Below, piece by piece: positions 53,668 through 62,934 of a stretch of DNA of 64,000 nt (positions are counted from its first letter, which is position 1; each line of letters opens with the position of its first letter). The stretch is from contig NZ_JAGIZA010000005.1 in assembly GCF_017813365.1 (NCBI RefSeq), positions 186,001 through 250,000 on the forward strand, given 5' to 3'. Origin of the DNA: Roseomonas indoligenes (GTDB lineage Bacteria > Pseudomonadota > Alphaproteobacteria > Acetobacterales > Acetobacteraceae). The position numbers and the translations under genes are program-made. The notes beneath the pieces are model-generated. The model made no database searches. It was not told where the DNA came from and saw only the letters and a program-made list of their open reading frames with translations.

Positions 53668-55461
53668 ATGGCCCCACCTGATCGACGCCTACCCCCCACC
53701 GCCACGCCGGGGAACCCCGTGGCGGGGGCCGCCATGCTTGTCTCGGCCGCCATCGTCGTGGCGGCGCTGTATTTCGGGCGGGATGTGCTGGTGCCGCTGG
53801 TGCTGGCGGTGCTGCTGGCCTTCGTGCTGGCCCCGATCGCCCGGCTGCTGCAGCGCGTGGGGCTGCCCAAGGGCCTTGCCGTGATGGCGGCGGTGCTGGC
53901 GGCCTTCGCCCTGATCGGCGCCATCATGGCGGCCATCGGCGCGCAGGCCGCCGATCTGGTGGCGGACATCCCGCGCTACGCCGCCACGCTGCGGGACAAG
54001 CTGGGGACGCTGCAGGGTCTGGGCGACCTGCTGCGGCGCGCGGAAGGGCTGCTCGGCAGCCTCGGGATCGGCGGACCTGCGGAGCCAGCCTCCACCGCGC
54101 CCGGTACGGTGGTCGTGGCGCAGGCCCCGCGATCAGAGGCGGCGCTGCTGAACGTGGTGGGTGCGGTGCTCGGCCCGATCCTGCACCCCCTGGCCACCGC
54201 GGGGCTGGTGATCCTCTTCAGCATCCTCGTCCTCCTCTATCGGGAGGATCTGCGGGACCGCGCCATCCGCCTCGCCGGCGCGCGGGACCTGCACCGGACG
54301 ATGACGGCGATGAACGACGCCGCCAGCCGCCTTTCCCGCCTCTTTCTGGCGCAGGTGGCGCTGAACGCCGCCTATGCCGTCATCGTCTCCATCCTGCTCT
54401 GGGCCATTGGCCTGCCCAGCCCTCTGCTATGGGGAATCCTTGCCGGGCTGATGCGCTTCGTGCCCTTCATCGGCACGCCCATCGCCGTGGCGCCGCCCCT
54501 GATCCTGGCCCTGGCGGTGGACGCGGGCTGGTCCATGGCGGCCCTGGTGCTGGGGATGTTCATCCTCGGCGGTGCTGTGATGGGGCAGGTGCTCGAACCC
54601 CTCCTCTTCGGCCGCCGCACCGGGCTATCCCCCCTCTCCGTCGTGCTCTCGGCGAGCTTCTGGGCCTTCCTGTGGGGCCCGATCGGCCTGCTGATCGCCA
54701 CCCCCCTCACGGTGGGCTTGGTCGTGCTGGGCCGCCACGTCCCGCGCTTCGAGTTCTTCGACGTGCTTCTCGGCGACCGGCCGCCGTTGCAGCCGGAGGA
54801 GAGCTTCTACCAGCGCGCCCTGGACGGCGACGCGGACGGGCTGGTGGACCAGGCGCGGGAGGCGCTGGACGAGCCCGGCGCGACGATCGCCGCCTATGGC
54901 GACGGCGTGGCGCTGCGGGGCTTGGTGCTGGCCCAGACCGACTGGTCCCGCGAGGCGCTGGAGCCGGAGCGGCTGGAGGTGATTCGCGCCCAGGTCGGCA
55001 CGCTGCTGGACGACCTCTCCGACTACGGCCTGGCCGCGGAATCTCCCCTACCCGCCGCCTGGCGTGCGGAGGGCGCGGTGGTCTGCATCGCCGGGCGCGG
55101 CCCGCTGGACGAATTGACGGCGCGGCTTGCGGGGCTGGTGCTGCACCGAACCGGCCTCGGCGCCCGGGCGGAGCCGAGCGCGGTGCTGGAGACGGCCAAC
55201 CTCTCCCGCCTTGACCCCGCGCTGGTTCGGCTGGTCCTCCTCTCCGTGCTGGAGGAGGGGAACAGCGTCGCGGGCATCCGCTTCTTCCTGCGGCGCATCG
55301 CCCGGCAACTGCCGGAGGCGAAGGTGATCGTGGGGCTTTGGAACGCCGCCCCCGACAGCGCCATGCTGGCCGCCCTGCGCGAGGAGGGCTCGGCGGAGGT
55401 GATCATCACCTCCCTCAGCGAAGCGGCGGCCCTGGGCGAGGCAATGGCCGCGCGCGCGTGA
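53668..55461 (+). CDS. AI-2E/PerM family transporter with a C-terminal soluble extension
   Basis: 597 aa from the ATG at 53668, whereas family members are usually about 350-400. Residues 20-355 carry the expected eight or so hydrophobic segments, with LVILFSILVLLYREDLRDRAIRL, ILAGLMRFVPFIGTPIA and EPLLFGRRTGLSPLSVVLSASFWAFLWGPIGLLIATPLTV (excerpts) characteristic of PerM/AI-2E exporters. From about 365 a cytoplasmic part begins (PEESFYQRALDGDADGLVDQARE), ending in a Rossmann-like segment (LPEAKVIVGLWNAAPDS) that resembles a regulatory domain. The substrate is unknown; quorum-signal export is not implied. Confidence 0.88.
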   Translation: MAPPDRRLPPTATPGNPVAGAAMLVSAAIVVAALYFGRDVLVPLVLAVLLAFVLAPIARLLQRVGLPKGLAVMAAVLAAFALIGAIMAAIGAQAADLVADIPRYAATLRDKLGTLQGLGDLLRRAEGLLGSLGIGGPAEPASTAPGTVVVAQAPRSEAALLNVVGAVLGPILHPLATAGLVILFSILVLLYREDLRDRAIRLAGARDLHRTMTAMNDAASRLSRLFLAQVALNAAYAVIVSILLWAIGLPSPLLWGILAGLMRFVPFIGTPIAVAPPLILALAVDAGWSMAALVLGMFILGGAVMGQVLEPLLFGRRTGLSPLSVVLSASFWAFLWGPIGLLIATPLTVGLVVLGRHVPRFEFFDVLLGDRPPLQPEESFYQRALDGDADGLVDQAREALDEPGATIAAYGDGVALRGLVLAQTDWSREALEPERLEVIRAQVGTLLDDLSDYGLAAESPLPAAWRAEGAVVCIAGRGPLDELTARLAGLVLHRTGLGARAEPSAVLETANLSRLDPALVRLVLLSVLEEGNSVAGIRFFLRRIARQLPEAKVIVGLWNAAPDSAMLAALREEGSAEVIITSLSEAAALGEAMAARA

Positions 55462-55466
55462 CGCTT

Positions 55467-55481
55467 CGGGGGTATCCCCCG
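55467..55481. terminator. Short hairpin after the AI-2E-like gene
   Basis: CGGGGG-TAT-CCCCCG forms a 6-bp stem 5 bases after the stop, without a T-tract. Weak terminator candidate. Confidence 0.35.
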
Positions 55482-55530
55482 GCGCCGCGCCTCGTCTAGC
55501 CTTCGCCCCGCAGAGAAGAGGGCGCGGACC

Positions 55531-57123
55531 ATGGCTGCTGGCATCCCCGTTTCACGCCGCGTCCTCCTGGCGGGCCTTCCCGTCGCGCTGACGGCGCAGG
55601 CACCCGCGCCCGCAGCCGGCCGTTCGCTGACCATCGGCGTCGGCACGCCGCCCACCTCAGTCGATCCGCATTTCCACAACAACGGCCCGAACAACTCGCT
55701 CACCATGCAGATCTTCGACCGGCTGGTGGACCGGGATGCGCGGGCGCGGCCGGTGCCGGGACTGGCCGAGAGCTGGCGCGTGGTCTCCGACACGGAGTGG
55801 GAGTTCCGCCTGCGCCGCGGCGTGACGTGGCATGACGGGCGCGACTTCACGGCCGACGACGTGGTCTTCACCTTTGCCCGCGTGCCGGAGGTAGCGAACA
55901 GCCCCGGCGGCTTCGGCGGCTTCCTGCGCCAAGTGGCACGGGTGGAGGTGGCGGACCCGCACACCCTACGCATCCACACGAAGCAGCCGCACCCGCTGCT
56001 GCCGATCGACCTGACGCAGATCAGCATCATCGCCCGCCACGTGAACGGGACGGCGACGGAGGACTACAACAGCGGCAGGGCGGCGATCGGCACGGGCGCC
56101 TATCGCCTTATCTCCTACGCCTCCGGCGACCGCGCGGTGCTGGCGCGCAACGAGGGATGGTGGGGCGGCGCGGAGCCCTGGGCGACCGTGAACTACCGCT
56201 TCCTGGCGAACGACGCGTCCCGCACCGCCGCCCTGCTCTCCGGCGACGTGGACCTGATCGACCAGATCCCGACGAGCGACCTGGCGAAGCTGAAGCGCGA
56301 CCCGCGCGTGGCCGTCTCCGAGATCGCGAGCCTGCGGACGATGTTCATGGCCCCGATGCACTCGCCGGAAGGCGGCAGCTCGGCGGTGACGGACAATGGC
56401 GGCGCGCCGCTTACGCGCAATCCCTTCCTCGACATCCGCGTGCGCCGGGCCCTCTCCATGGCCATCAACCGCGAGGCGCTGGTGGAGCGGGTGATGGAAG
56501 GCGCGGCGGAGCCGACCGGGCAATGGCTGCCGCGCGGCGCCTTCGGCTATAACCCGGAGGTGAAGCCGGACAGCTTCGACCCGGATGCGGCGAAGCGGCT
56601 GCTGGCCGAGGCGGGCTACCCGCAGGGCTTCCGCCTGACCATCGCGACCCCGAACGACCGCTGGCCGAATGATTCGCGGCTGTCCCAGGCGGTGGCGCAG
56701 ATGTGGACGCGCATCGGCGTGCGAACCACGGTGGATTCCATGCCCTACGCCGCCTTCGTCCCGCGGCGGACGCGCTTCGAGTTCCCGATGCAGATGGCGG
56801 CCTGGGGAAGCTCCACCGGCGAGGCGACGAACTACCTCATCAACATCACCGGCACGCCGAACCGCCAGAAGCTGACGGGTTCGAACAACATGTGGCGTCT
56901 CTCCGACCCCGCGCTGGACGAGATGGTGGCCCGCGCCTCCGCCACCATGGACGACGCGGCGCGGGAAGGGCTGCTGCGGGATGCCGTGGCGCACTACGCG
57001 GAGACGGTGCCCTACATCCAGCTCCTGCAGCTCACCAACACCTGGGCCTTCCGGCGCGGGTTGCGGCACGATCCGCGCATGGATGAGCGGACCATCGCCA
57101 TGGGCGTGCGCCCGGACGCCTAG
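55531..57123 (+). CDS. ABC transporter substrate-binding protein, peptide/opine (DppA/OppA) family
   Basis: 530 aa, with a Tat-type signal (SRRVLLAGLPVALTAQAPAPAAG). SLTIGVGTPPTSVDPHFHNNG opens the SBP_bac_5 domain, WEFRLRRGVTWHDGRDFTADDVVFTF is its signature segment, and DIRVRRALSMAINREALVERVM is the conserved helix. Members bind oligopeptides, nickel or opine-like compounds in the periplasm. No permease or ATPase gene is adjacent, so it is either an orphan or uses a distant transporter. It converges with the amidase gene. Confidence 0.92.
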   Translation: MAAGIPVSRRVLLAGLPVALTAQAPAPAAGRSLTIGVGTPPTSVDPHFHNNGPNNSLTMQIFDRLVDRDARARPVPGLAESWRVVSDTEWEFRLRRGVTWHDGRDFTADDVVFTFARVPEVANSPGGFGGFLRQVARVEVADPHTLRIHTKQPHPLLPIDLTQISIIARHVNGTATEDYNSGRAAIGTGAYRLISYASGDRAVLARNEGWWGGAEPWATVNYRFLANDASRTAALLSGDVDLIDQIPTSDLAKLKRDPRVAVSEIASLRTMFMAPMHSPEGGSSAVTDNGGAPLTRNPFLDIRVRRALSMAINREALVERVMEGAAEPTGQWLPRGAFGYNPEVKPDSFDPDAAKRLLAEAGYPQGFRLTIATPNDRWPNDSRLSQAVAQMWTRIGVRTTVDSMPYAAFVPRRTRFEFPMQMAAWGSSTGEATNYLINITGTPNRQKLTGSNNMWRLSDPALDEMVARASATMDDAAREGLLRDAVAHYAETVPYIQLLQLTNTWAFRRGLRHDPRMDERTIAMGVRPDA

Positions 57124-57130
57124 GCCGCCG

Positions 57131-58528
57131 TCACACGACCACGGGCTTCACCTTTTCCAGCATCCAGCGCGCGTAGCCCGTGACGCGGGCATCCATGTGG
57201 GGGTGGCCGATGATCTGCACGCCCATCGGCAGGCCGCGCACCGCCGTCATGGGAACCGTGACACAGGGCACGCCGAGCGCCGAAGTGGCGGCGTTGTAGA
57301 CGATGTCACCGGTCGGCCGGGGGGCCAGCGGCTGCCCGGGCCGATCCCCTTCCCAGACCGGCGCCGGGCCGGGCGAGGCAGGGGCGATCAGGGCATCCCC
57401 CAGGGGGGCAAGATCGGCCAGGGCGCGCCGCATGGCCTCCCGCTGCAGCAGGCGGGCGCGGTAGTCCTCCAGCGTCATCGACATCCCGCGCGCGTGGCGG
57501 TTGAGGAAGCGCTGGCTGACCCCCTCCGGGCTCGCCTCGACGAGGTTCTGCTGGCTCCAGCGCGTCTCGAAGCTGCCGATGTCGTTGGTCACGGCCTTGG
57601 CGTCCGCGATGGCGCGCTCGAAGGCCTCGATGGCCGGGGAAGAGTCACGGGTCAGGATCTCGACGCCCGCCGCGCGGAGGTTATCCAGCACGGCCGCGAA
57701 GGCGTGGCGCGACCCCTCGTCGAGGACCGCCCAGCCCTCCGCCTCCATGACGATCAGGCGGGTGGGCTTGCTGGCCACGGGCGGCGCGTTCGGCCCGAAG
57801 AGGGAGGGCGAGCCGGGATCGCCGCCCGCACGCGTCGCGATCGCCTTCGCGACCAGCCACATGTCCTGGATGGACCCGGCATGGACGCCCGCGGTGCTCT
57901 GCGACAGGCCCTGGCGTTCCCCGCGGTTGATGGCGCCCTGAGTCGGTTTCAGCGCGACGTTCCCGCAATACGAGGCGGGGCGGATAATGGAGCCGCCGAC
58001 CTGCGTTCCGATGGCGGCCGGCACCATCCGCGCGCCGACGGCGGCGGCAGAGCCGGAGGAGGAGCCGCCGGGCGTGTGGCGCGGATCGAAGGGATTGGTC
58101 GTCGGGCCGGGATGCCCCTGGCCAAGCTCCGTGGTGACCGTCTTCCCCAGCACCACTGCCCCGGCGTCGCGCAGGGCACGGATCATGGCGCTGTCGCGCT
58201 TGGGGAAGTTGCCGCGAAAGGCCTCGCAGCCCATCTGGGTTGGCATGTCCCGCGTCTCGATCAGGTCCTTGATCCCGATCGGCATGCCATCGATCGGCGA
58301 GAGGGGCGTGCCGGCCTGCCAGCGGGCGGCGCTGGCATCCGCGGCCTCCCGCGCTCCCGCCTCGTTCACGACGACCCAGGCCTTCACCCCGGGCTCGCGC
58401 TCCGCGATCGTCTCCAGGCAGCGTTCGAGATAGGCGCGTGGGCTATCCTTGCCCTTCGCGAAGGCAGCGGCCGCGTCATGGAAGGTGAGTTGCCGAAAGG
58501 CGTCGGGCCGGTAGCCGGCCCCGGTCAT
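57131..58528 (-). CDS. Amidase signature family enzyme
   Basis: 465 aa from the ATG at 58528, with GGATGG just upstream; the longer frame to 58834 is rejected. The Ser-cisSer-Lys triad is visible: Lys in GMPIGIKDLIET (near residue 88), and the Ser-rich GGSSSGSAAAVGARMVP and GTQVGGSIIRPAS. It hydrolyses amide bonds on small molecules; the natural substrate is not readable. It could be allantoate- or indoleacetamide-type, or part of GatA-like paralogues, but no gatB/C is near. Ends 7 bases from the convergent binding protein. Confidence 0.9.
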   Translation of the reverse strand: MTGAGYRPDAFRQLTFHDAAAAFAKGKDSPRAYLERCLETIAEREPGVKAWVVVNEAGAREAADASAARWQAGTPLSPIDGMPIGIKDLIETRDMPTQMGCEAFRGNFPKRDSAMIRALRDAGAVVLGKTVTTELGQGHPGPTTNPFDPRHTPGGSSSGSAAAVGARMVPAAIGTQVGGSIIRPASYCGNVALKPTQGAINRGERQGLSQSTAGVHAGSIQDMWLVAKAIATRAGGDPGSPSLFGPNAPPVASKPTRLIVMEAEGWAVLDEGSRHAFAAVLDNLRAAGVEILTRDSSPAIEAFERAIADAKAVTNDIGSFETRWSQQNLVEASPEGVSQRFLNRHARGMSMTLEDYRARLLQREAMRRALADLAPLGDALIAPASPGPAPVWEGDRPGQPLAPRPTGDIVYNAATSALGVPCVTVPMTAVRGLPMGVQIIGHPHMDARVTGYARWMLEKVKPVVV

Positions 58529-58635
58529 GCCATCCACGCGCGTGTCTCCCAATGCTCGGCGGCATTGGGAACCCACGGCGCGATCCTGTCCAGCGGCAAG
58601 GCGCCGCCCCGGACCTACCGGAGCGGCGCCGATCA

Positions 58636-59064
58636 TCAGCCCTTGAGGCTGTCCGGCACCTTGCCGCCGTTCTCGGCCAGCTTCTGCATGACCTGCTTGT
58701 GCAGCCAGATGTTCATGCTGGCGGAATCGTCGGTGCTGCCGCTGTAGCCCAGCTCGTGCGCCAGTTCCTTGCGGCTCTCGAGGCCGCTGTCCAGGTTCAG
58801 CAGCTTCATCAGGTCCACGATGGAGCTCTGCCAATTGAGCTTCTGCGAGTTCTTGGAGGCCATGTCCGTCAGCACGGCCTCAACGTCCACGGCCTGGGCG
58901 GGGGTGCCCGACGCGGCGCCGGCGGTGGAAGGCGCCGTGGTGCCGGATGCGGGGCTGGCGGAGGAGGCGCTGGCGTCCGGCAGGGTGCCGATGCCGCCGG
59001 GCGCGGGCTGGGCGGCGGCCGGATGACCGAAGATCTTGCCCATGATGTCGCGGAACATGCTCAT
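58636..59064 (-). CDS. DUF3597 domain protein
   Basis: 142 aa from the ATG at 59064 (AGGAG 6 bases upstream). MSMFRDIMGKIFGHPA is followed by an Ala/Pro/Ser-rich linker to about residue 55. The C-terminal part (VDVEAVLTDMASKNSQKLNWQSSIVDLMKLL, DSGLESRKELAHELGYSG, NIWLHKQVMQKLAENGGKVPDSLKG; excerpts) matches DUF3597, whose helical fold has no known role. It resembles secreted or LysM-associated partners in other bacteria. Stand-alone gene. Confidence 0.8.
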   Translation of the reverse strand: MSMFRDIMGKIFGHPAAAQPAPGGIGTLPDASASSASPASGTTAPSTAGAASGTPAQAVDVEAVLTDMASKNSQKLNWQSSIVDLMKLLNLDSGLESRKELAHELGYSGSTDDSASMNIWLHKQVMQKLAENGGKVPDSLKG

Positions 59065-59125
59065 GCGAGACTCCTGTAAGCGTGTGGTGCCCGCACAACG
59101 GCGCCGGGGCGCCGGGGTTGTCCCG

Positions 59126-59641
59126 CTAACCCTGCCCTTGGACTTCGCCCTCCAGGTCCCTCCCCGCCCGATCCCGGAAGTTGGCACGGTGGAGAGGATA
59201 GGCGGTGGTGTATTTCAGCTGCTCCATGGCGAAACGCGAGGTGACGTTGCGCATCGGCACGGCCTGGATCAGGCGCTTGTAGAGAGCGTCGAACTCCGCC
59301 ATCCCCGTCACGGCCACGCGGAGCATGTAGTCCACCTCTCCTGCCATGCGGTGCGCCTCCATCACCTCCGGCATGGCGCTGATGGCGCGGGTGAAGCTCT
59401 CCAGCCAGTCCGGCGTGTGGTCCCCGGCCTCGATCGCCACGTAGACGATCAGCCCGACGCCGATCTTCTCCGGGTCCACCAGCGCCACGCGGCGGGTGAT
59501 GACCCCGCTCGCCTCCAGCTTCTGGACCCGCTTCCAGCAGGGGGTGGGAGAGAGGCCGACCCGGTCGGCGAGCTGGGCCACGGAGAGCGTGGCGTCGGTC
59601 TGCAGCAGTCCGACAATCTTGCGGTCGATCTCGTCCATCAT
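59126..59641 (-). CDS. Lrp/AsnC family transcriptional regulator
   Basis: 171 aa from the ATG at 59641 (an adjacent ATG at 59638; a longer frame to 59662 is possible). The N-terminal helix-turn-helix reads DEIDRKIVGLLQTDATLSVAQLADRVGLSPTPCWKRVQKLE (excerpt). The RAM ligand-binding domain follows (GLIVYVAIEAGDHTPDWLESF, AHRMAGEVDYMLRVAV). Lrp-type proteins sense amino acids. The neighbouring cupin gene reads on the same strand, 53 bases upstream with a hairpin between, so it may be regulated separately. Target genes are not known. Confidence 0.92.
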   Translation of the reverse strand: MMDEIDRKIVGLLQTDATLSVAQLADRVGLSPTPCWKRVQKLEASGVITRRVALVDPEKIGVGLIVYVAIEAGDHTPDWLESFTRAISAMPEVMEAHRMAGEVDYMLRVAVTGMAEFDALYKRLIQAVPMRNVTSRFAMEQLKYTTAYPLHRANFRDRAGRDLEGEVQGQG

Positions 59642-59651
59642 CGTATCGGGC

Positions 59652-59673
59652 GGGCGGGGCACCTGCCCCGCCC
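59652..59673 (-). terminator. Hairpin between cupin and lrp genes
   Basis: GGGCGGGGCA pairs with TGCCCCGCCC (10 bp with a 2-base centre, or 9 bp with ACCT loop). It lies 21 bases beyond the cupin stop and just before the Lrp start, so it may end the cupin transcript or control lrp. Confidence 0.45.
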
Positions 59674-59693
59674 CCCATCCTCAAGGGGCCCGA

Positions 59694-60209
59694 TCAGACC
59701 GGCTTCTTGCCGGGCATGGCGGCGGAGCTGACGTTCACCCACTCCGGCGTCTCCGCCACCTCGATGTCCGGCAGGTTCACCACGACCTCCTCCACACCGC
59801 TGCGGACGAGAGCGCAGTGCAGCACCTCGGTGGTGGAAGCATTGATCTCCTGGTGCGGGACATAGGGCGGCACCTGGAAGAAGTCCCCGGCCTTCGCCTC
59901 CGTGATGAACTCCAGCCGGTCGCCCCAGCGCATGTGGGCGGTGCCGGAGATGATGTAGATAATGCTCTCCAGCTCGCCGTGGTGGTGCGGGCCGGTCTGG
60001 GAGCCGGGCTCGATCCGGTTCGTGCCGGCCCAGAGATGGGTGGAGCCGGTGCGGCTGCCGGAGATGGCCACCTCGCGGTTCATGCCGAGCGTCTCGGGCG
60101 TGTCGCAGCTGCGGTCGGCCGCGGAGACGTGGCGGATGCCCTTGTTGCGCCAGTCGTAACCGGGCCCCTGCGGGTTGCTCTGCTGCTTGGTGATGCTGCC
60201 GTCGGGCAT
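59694..60209 (-). CDS. Cupin domain protein
   Basis: 171 aa from the ATG at 60209. Cupin motif 1 appears as GPHHHGELESIIYIISG near residue 85 (His, His, Glu metal ligands), with motif 2 as GDFFQVPPYVPHQEIN near 120. It is a single-domain cupin; the enzymatic or binding role cannot be told. It has no signal peptide. It is 19 bases downstream of the SsuA-like binding protein gene (60229) on the same strand, so it is probably the last gene of the sulfonate-type operon. Confidence 0.87.
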   Translation of the reverse strand: MPDGSITKQQSNPQGPGYDWRNKGIRHVSAADRSCDTPETLGMNREVAISGSRTGSTHLWAGTNRIEPGSQTGPHHHGELESIIYIISGTAHMRWGDRLEFITEAKAGDFFQVPPYVPHQEINASTTEVLHCALVRSGVEEVVVNLPDIEVAETPEWVNVSSAAMPGKKPV

Positions 60210-60228
60210 GTCGATGGTCCTCGTGTGA

Positions 60229-61173
60229 TCAGGCGGCGAAGATGGCCGCATTGAAGCCCGGATCGAAGGCCGGCGCCACGCGGTGGGCGCGCGGGATGAC
60301 CTTCACCTTGGCGAAGAAGTCGGTGACGCGCTGCTGCGCCGCAATAACCCCCTCATCGATCGGAACGGTCCGGGTGGAGGCGACGGCGACGACCTCCCTG
60401 CCCACCGGCAGCGGGAAGCCGGTGCCGGCACTCCAGACCTTCGCCTGCTCCTCCGGGTTCGCCAGGCCCCATTCCCGGGCGCGGTGCAGCCGGCGAAGGA
60501 AGTCGGCCAGGGCCTCGCGCTTGCCCTTGATGGCCGTGTCGGAGGCCATCTGGTAGCTCTGGCCGCTCATCAGCCCTTCCCCGCCGTTCACGATCTCCCG
60601 CGCCCCGTCCTGCACCTTGGCCAGGGCGATATAGGGGCCCCAGGTCGCCCAACCATCCACCGAGCCGTTCGCCATGGCGGCCTTGGCGGCGTCCGGGGCG
60701 ATGAAGGCGAAGCGGACGGAGTCGAGCGGCATCCCCTCGCGCTCCAGGGCGGCGAGGGTGAGGAAATGGCCGGTCTGCCCGCGCAGCGTCGCGATCGTCT
60801 TACCCCGCAGATCGGCCACGATGCGGATGGCCGAACTCCCGGGCACGACGAGCGCCGTGACCGCCCCACCGGAGCGGACGGCCGAGACCGCCTTGCCCTC
60901 AATCCCCGCCGCGACCGCGGAGGTGAAGGGCGCATCGCCGATGCCACCCGTGTCGATGGCGCCGGCGTTCAGTGCCTCCAGCAGCATCGGGGCGCCGGCG
61001 AACTGCGACCATTCCACCCGGTAGGGCGTGCCGGAGAGAAGGCCGGCGGCCTCCATCAGCGGCTGGATGCCGCCGCGCTGGTCGCCGACGCGGAGTGACG
61101 TGGCCTGCGCGAACGCCGTGCGGGTGATGGCGGGCGCCGCGAGGAGCCCGCCAAGCAGGGTGCGTCTCTGCAT
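60229..61173 (-). CDS. ABC transporter substrate-binding protein, SsuA/TauA-like (copy 2)
   Basis: 314 aa. Signal MQRRTLLGGLLAAPAITRTAFAQ, then LRVGDQRGGIQPLMEAAGLL, EALNAGAIDTGGIGDAPFTSA and GQTGHFLTLAALEREG, which fit the aliphatic-sulfonate/nitrate/taurine binding family. The periplasmic ligand is likely an organosulfonate or related anion, inferred from family and the flavin monooxygenase upstream. It follows the class II aldolase gene by 4 bases. It is clearly related to copy 1 (61984-62934), sharing VGDQRG and EALNAGAIDTG. Confidence 0.9.
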   Translation of the reverse strand: MQRRTLLGGLLAAPAITRTAFAQATSLRVGDQRGGIQPLMEAAGLLSGTPYRVEWSQFAGAPMLLEALNAGAIDTGGIGDAPFTSAVAAGIEGKAVSAVRSGGAVTALVVPGSSAIRIVADLRGKTIATLRGQTGHFLTLAALEREGMPLDSVRFAFIAPDAAKAAMANGSVDGWATWGPYIALAKVQDGAREIVNGGEGLMSGQSYQMASDTAIKGKREALADFLRRLHRAREWGLANPEEQAKVWSAGTGFPLPVGREVVAVASTRTVPIDEGVIAAQQRVTDFFAKVKVIPRAHRVAPAFDPGFNAAIFAA

Positions 61174-61177
61174 CGGC

Positions 61178-61987
61178 CTAATCCAGCAGGTCGGGTTCAA
61201 GCGCGGTGATGGAGGCGTAGAGCGGCTGGAAGGAGAGCAGCCCGCCCTTCTGCGACCCGACCTGCGAGTGGGTGAGCCTCGCGACCTCGTGCGGGATGAT
61301 GCGCGGCGTGCCGGCGGCCTCGGCCAGAAGCTGGGCACGGGCGGCATTGTCCATGGAGAGGTAGTACCAGGCCGTGGACTCCACCGAATGGCCCACGGTG
61401 AGGATACCATGGTTCAGCAGGATCACCGCCTTCCTCTCCCCGATCGCCTCCGCGATGCGATCCCCCTCCGAGGTGTCCAGCACCACGCCGGTGAAGTCGT
61501 CGAACAGCGCATGGTCCTCGTAGAAGGCGCAGGAATCCTGGCTGATCGGGTCCAGCAACCGGTTCAGCGAGGCCCAGGCCTTGCCGTAGGTGGAATGCGT
61601 GTGCGCCGCCGCCACCACGTCCGGACGCGCCCGGTGCAGGGCGGCATGGATGGCGAAGGCCGCGCGGTTCACGGGCTGGCCGCCGAAGACCACCTCGCCG
61701 TGATGGTTCACGCGGATCAGGTCGGAGACGCGGATCTGCGAGAAGTGGCGGCCGAGCGGGTTCACCCAGAACTCGTCGGGAAACTCTGGGTCGCGCGCCG
61801 TGACATGGCCGGCCAGGCCCTGATCGAAGCCCGCCCGGGCAAAGAGGCGGAAGGTGGCGGCCAGGCGCTGCTTCCGGTGCAGCCGCTCCTCCTCGACCGT
61901 GCGCCCCGGCTCGCCGTTGCGCAGCAGGTCGCCGAAATCCTGGATCCCGGCCTCGGTCGGCGCCTCGATGCGGGTGATCTGGTTCAT
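61178..61987 (-). CDS. Class II aldolase/adducin family protein (second copy type)
   Basis: 269 aa. Zinc ligand motifs HTHSTYG near residue 130 and NHGILTVG near 188. The N-terminus TFRLFARAGFDQGLAGHVTARDPE (excerpt) is the family's ARLF...GHVS region. Relatives include decarboxylase-like and aldolase enzymes of small hydroxy acids. It is 4 bases upstream of one binding protein and overlaps the other (ATGA). Finding it inside a sulfonate-type transport operon is unusual. It shares the fold, but little obvious detail, with the copy at 5383. Confidence 0.88.
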   Translation of the reverse strand: MNQITRIEAPTEAGIQDFGDLLRNGEPGRTVEEERLHRKQRLAATFRLFARAGFDQGLAGHVTARDPEFPDEFWVNPLGRHFSQIRVSDLIRVNHHGEVVFGGQPVNRAAFAIHAALHRARPDVVAAAHTHSTYGKAWASLNRLLDPISQDSCAFYEDHALFDDFTGVVLDTSEGDRIAEAIGERKAVILLNHGILTVGHSVESTAWYYLSMDNAARAQLLAEAAGTPRIIPHEVARLTHSQVGSQKGGLLSFQPLYASITALEPDLLD

Positions 61988-62934
61988 GCCCGGCGGGTCC
62001 CGGCCGCGATCGCGGCGTTGAAGGAGGTGTCGAGCAGGTCCTTCGCCTGAACGCGGCGGCGGACGAGGCCGGCCCGGGCGTAAAGGTCGATGTTCTTCTG
62101 CTCGTCGGCCGCTACGCTGTCATCAACCGGGACGACGCGGGTCGCGGCGCGGCGGAACCAGTGCTCGGCCACGGGGGCCGGGATGTTCATCAGCTCCGAC
62201 CAGGTCTTCGCATAGCCCGCGACATTGGCGTTCGCCCATTCCCGCGCCGCGGCAAGGCGGCGGACGAACTCCGCCAGCTCATCCCGCCGGGACGCGATGG
62301 CGTCGTCGCGCGCGGCCTGGAAGCCGAGGCCGGGCGTGATCCCCTGGCCATGCGCCACGCGGCGGGCGCCGTTCAGCACCTCCTCCTGGCTCACATAGGG
62401 CTCCCAGGTGGCCCAGGCCTCGACGGAGCCGCGGGTCCAGGCCGCCTTGGCATCGGCCGGCAGCAGGAAGACGAGTTGCACGGCGTCCAGCGGCAGCCCG
62501 GCACTTTCCAGCGCCGCCAGCACCACCTGATGTCCGATGGAGCCGCGCCCCGTGGCGATGCGCTTGCCCTTCAGATCCGCGATGGACTGGTAGGGGCTGT
62601 CCTTCTGCACGAGGATCGCAAGACCCTCGCGGTTTTCGCGCGTGGCCGCGATGGCCTTGATCGGTGCGCCGGCGGCAGCGCCGAAGGTGAAGGGCGCGTC
62701 GCCCACCAGCCCCGTGTCGATGGCGCCGGCATTCAGCGCCTCCACCAGCGGGGCCGCGGCGGGAAACTCGCTCCAGGCAATACGGTCGCCGAAGCCCTGC
62801 AGCTGGCCGGAGGCCTCCATCACCGCGCGGGCGTTCCCACGCTGGTCGCCCACGCGGAGCGGGGTCTGGGCACGCAGGATGCGGGGGGCGGCCAACACGG
62901 CCGCGCCCCCGAGGAGCAGGCGGCGCGCGATCAT
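61984..62934 (-). CDS. ABC transporter substrate-binding protein, SsuA/TauA-like (copy 1)
   Basis: 316 aa from the ATG at 62934, which overlaps the monooxygenase stop (ATGA). Signal MIARRLLLGGAAVLAAPRILRAQ, then LRVGDQRGNARAVMEASGQL, EALNAGAIDTGLVGDAPFTFG and RGSIGHQVVLAALES. These are the same landmarks as copy 2, so the two arose by duplication. It should bind an organosulfonate-like ligand in the periplasm. No permease or ATPase gene is visible; it may lie beyond the right edge. Confidence 0.9.
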   Translation of the reverse strand: MIARRLLLGGAAVLAAPRILRAQTPLRVGDQRGNARAVMEASGQLQGFGDRIAWSEFPAAAPLVEALNAGAIDTGLVGDAPFTFGAAAGAPIKAIAATRENREGLAILVQKDSPYQSIADLKGKRIATGRGSIGHQVVLAALESAGLPLDAVQLVFLLPADAKAAWTRGSVEAWATWEPYVSQEEVLNGARRVAHGQGITPGLGFQAARDDAIASRRDELAEFVRRLAAAREWANANVAGYAKTWSELMNIPAPVAEHWFRRAATRVVPVDDSVAADEQKNIDLYARAGLVRRRVQAKDLLDTSFNAAIAAGTRRA

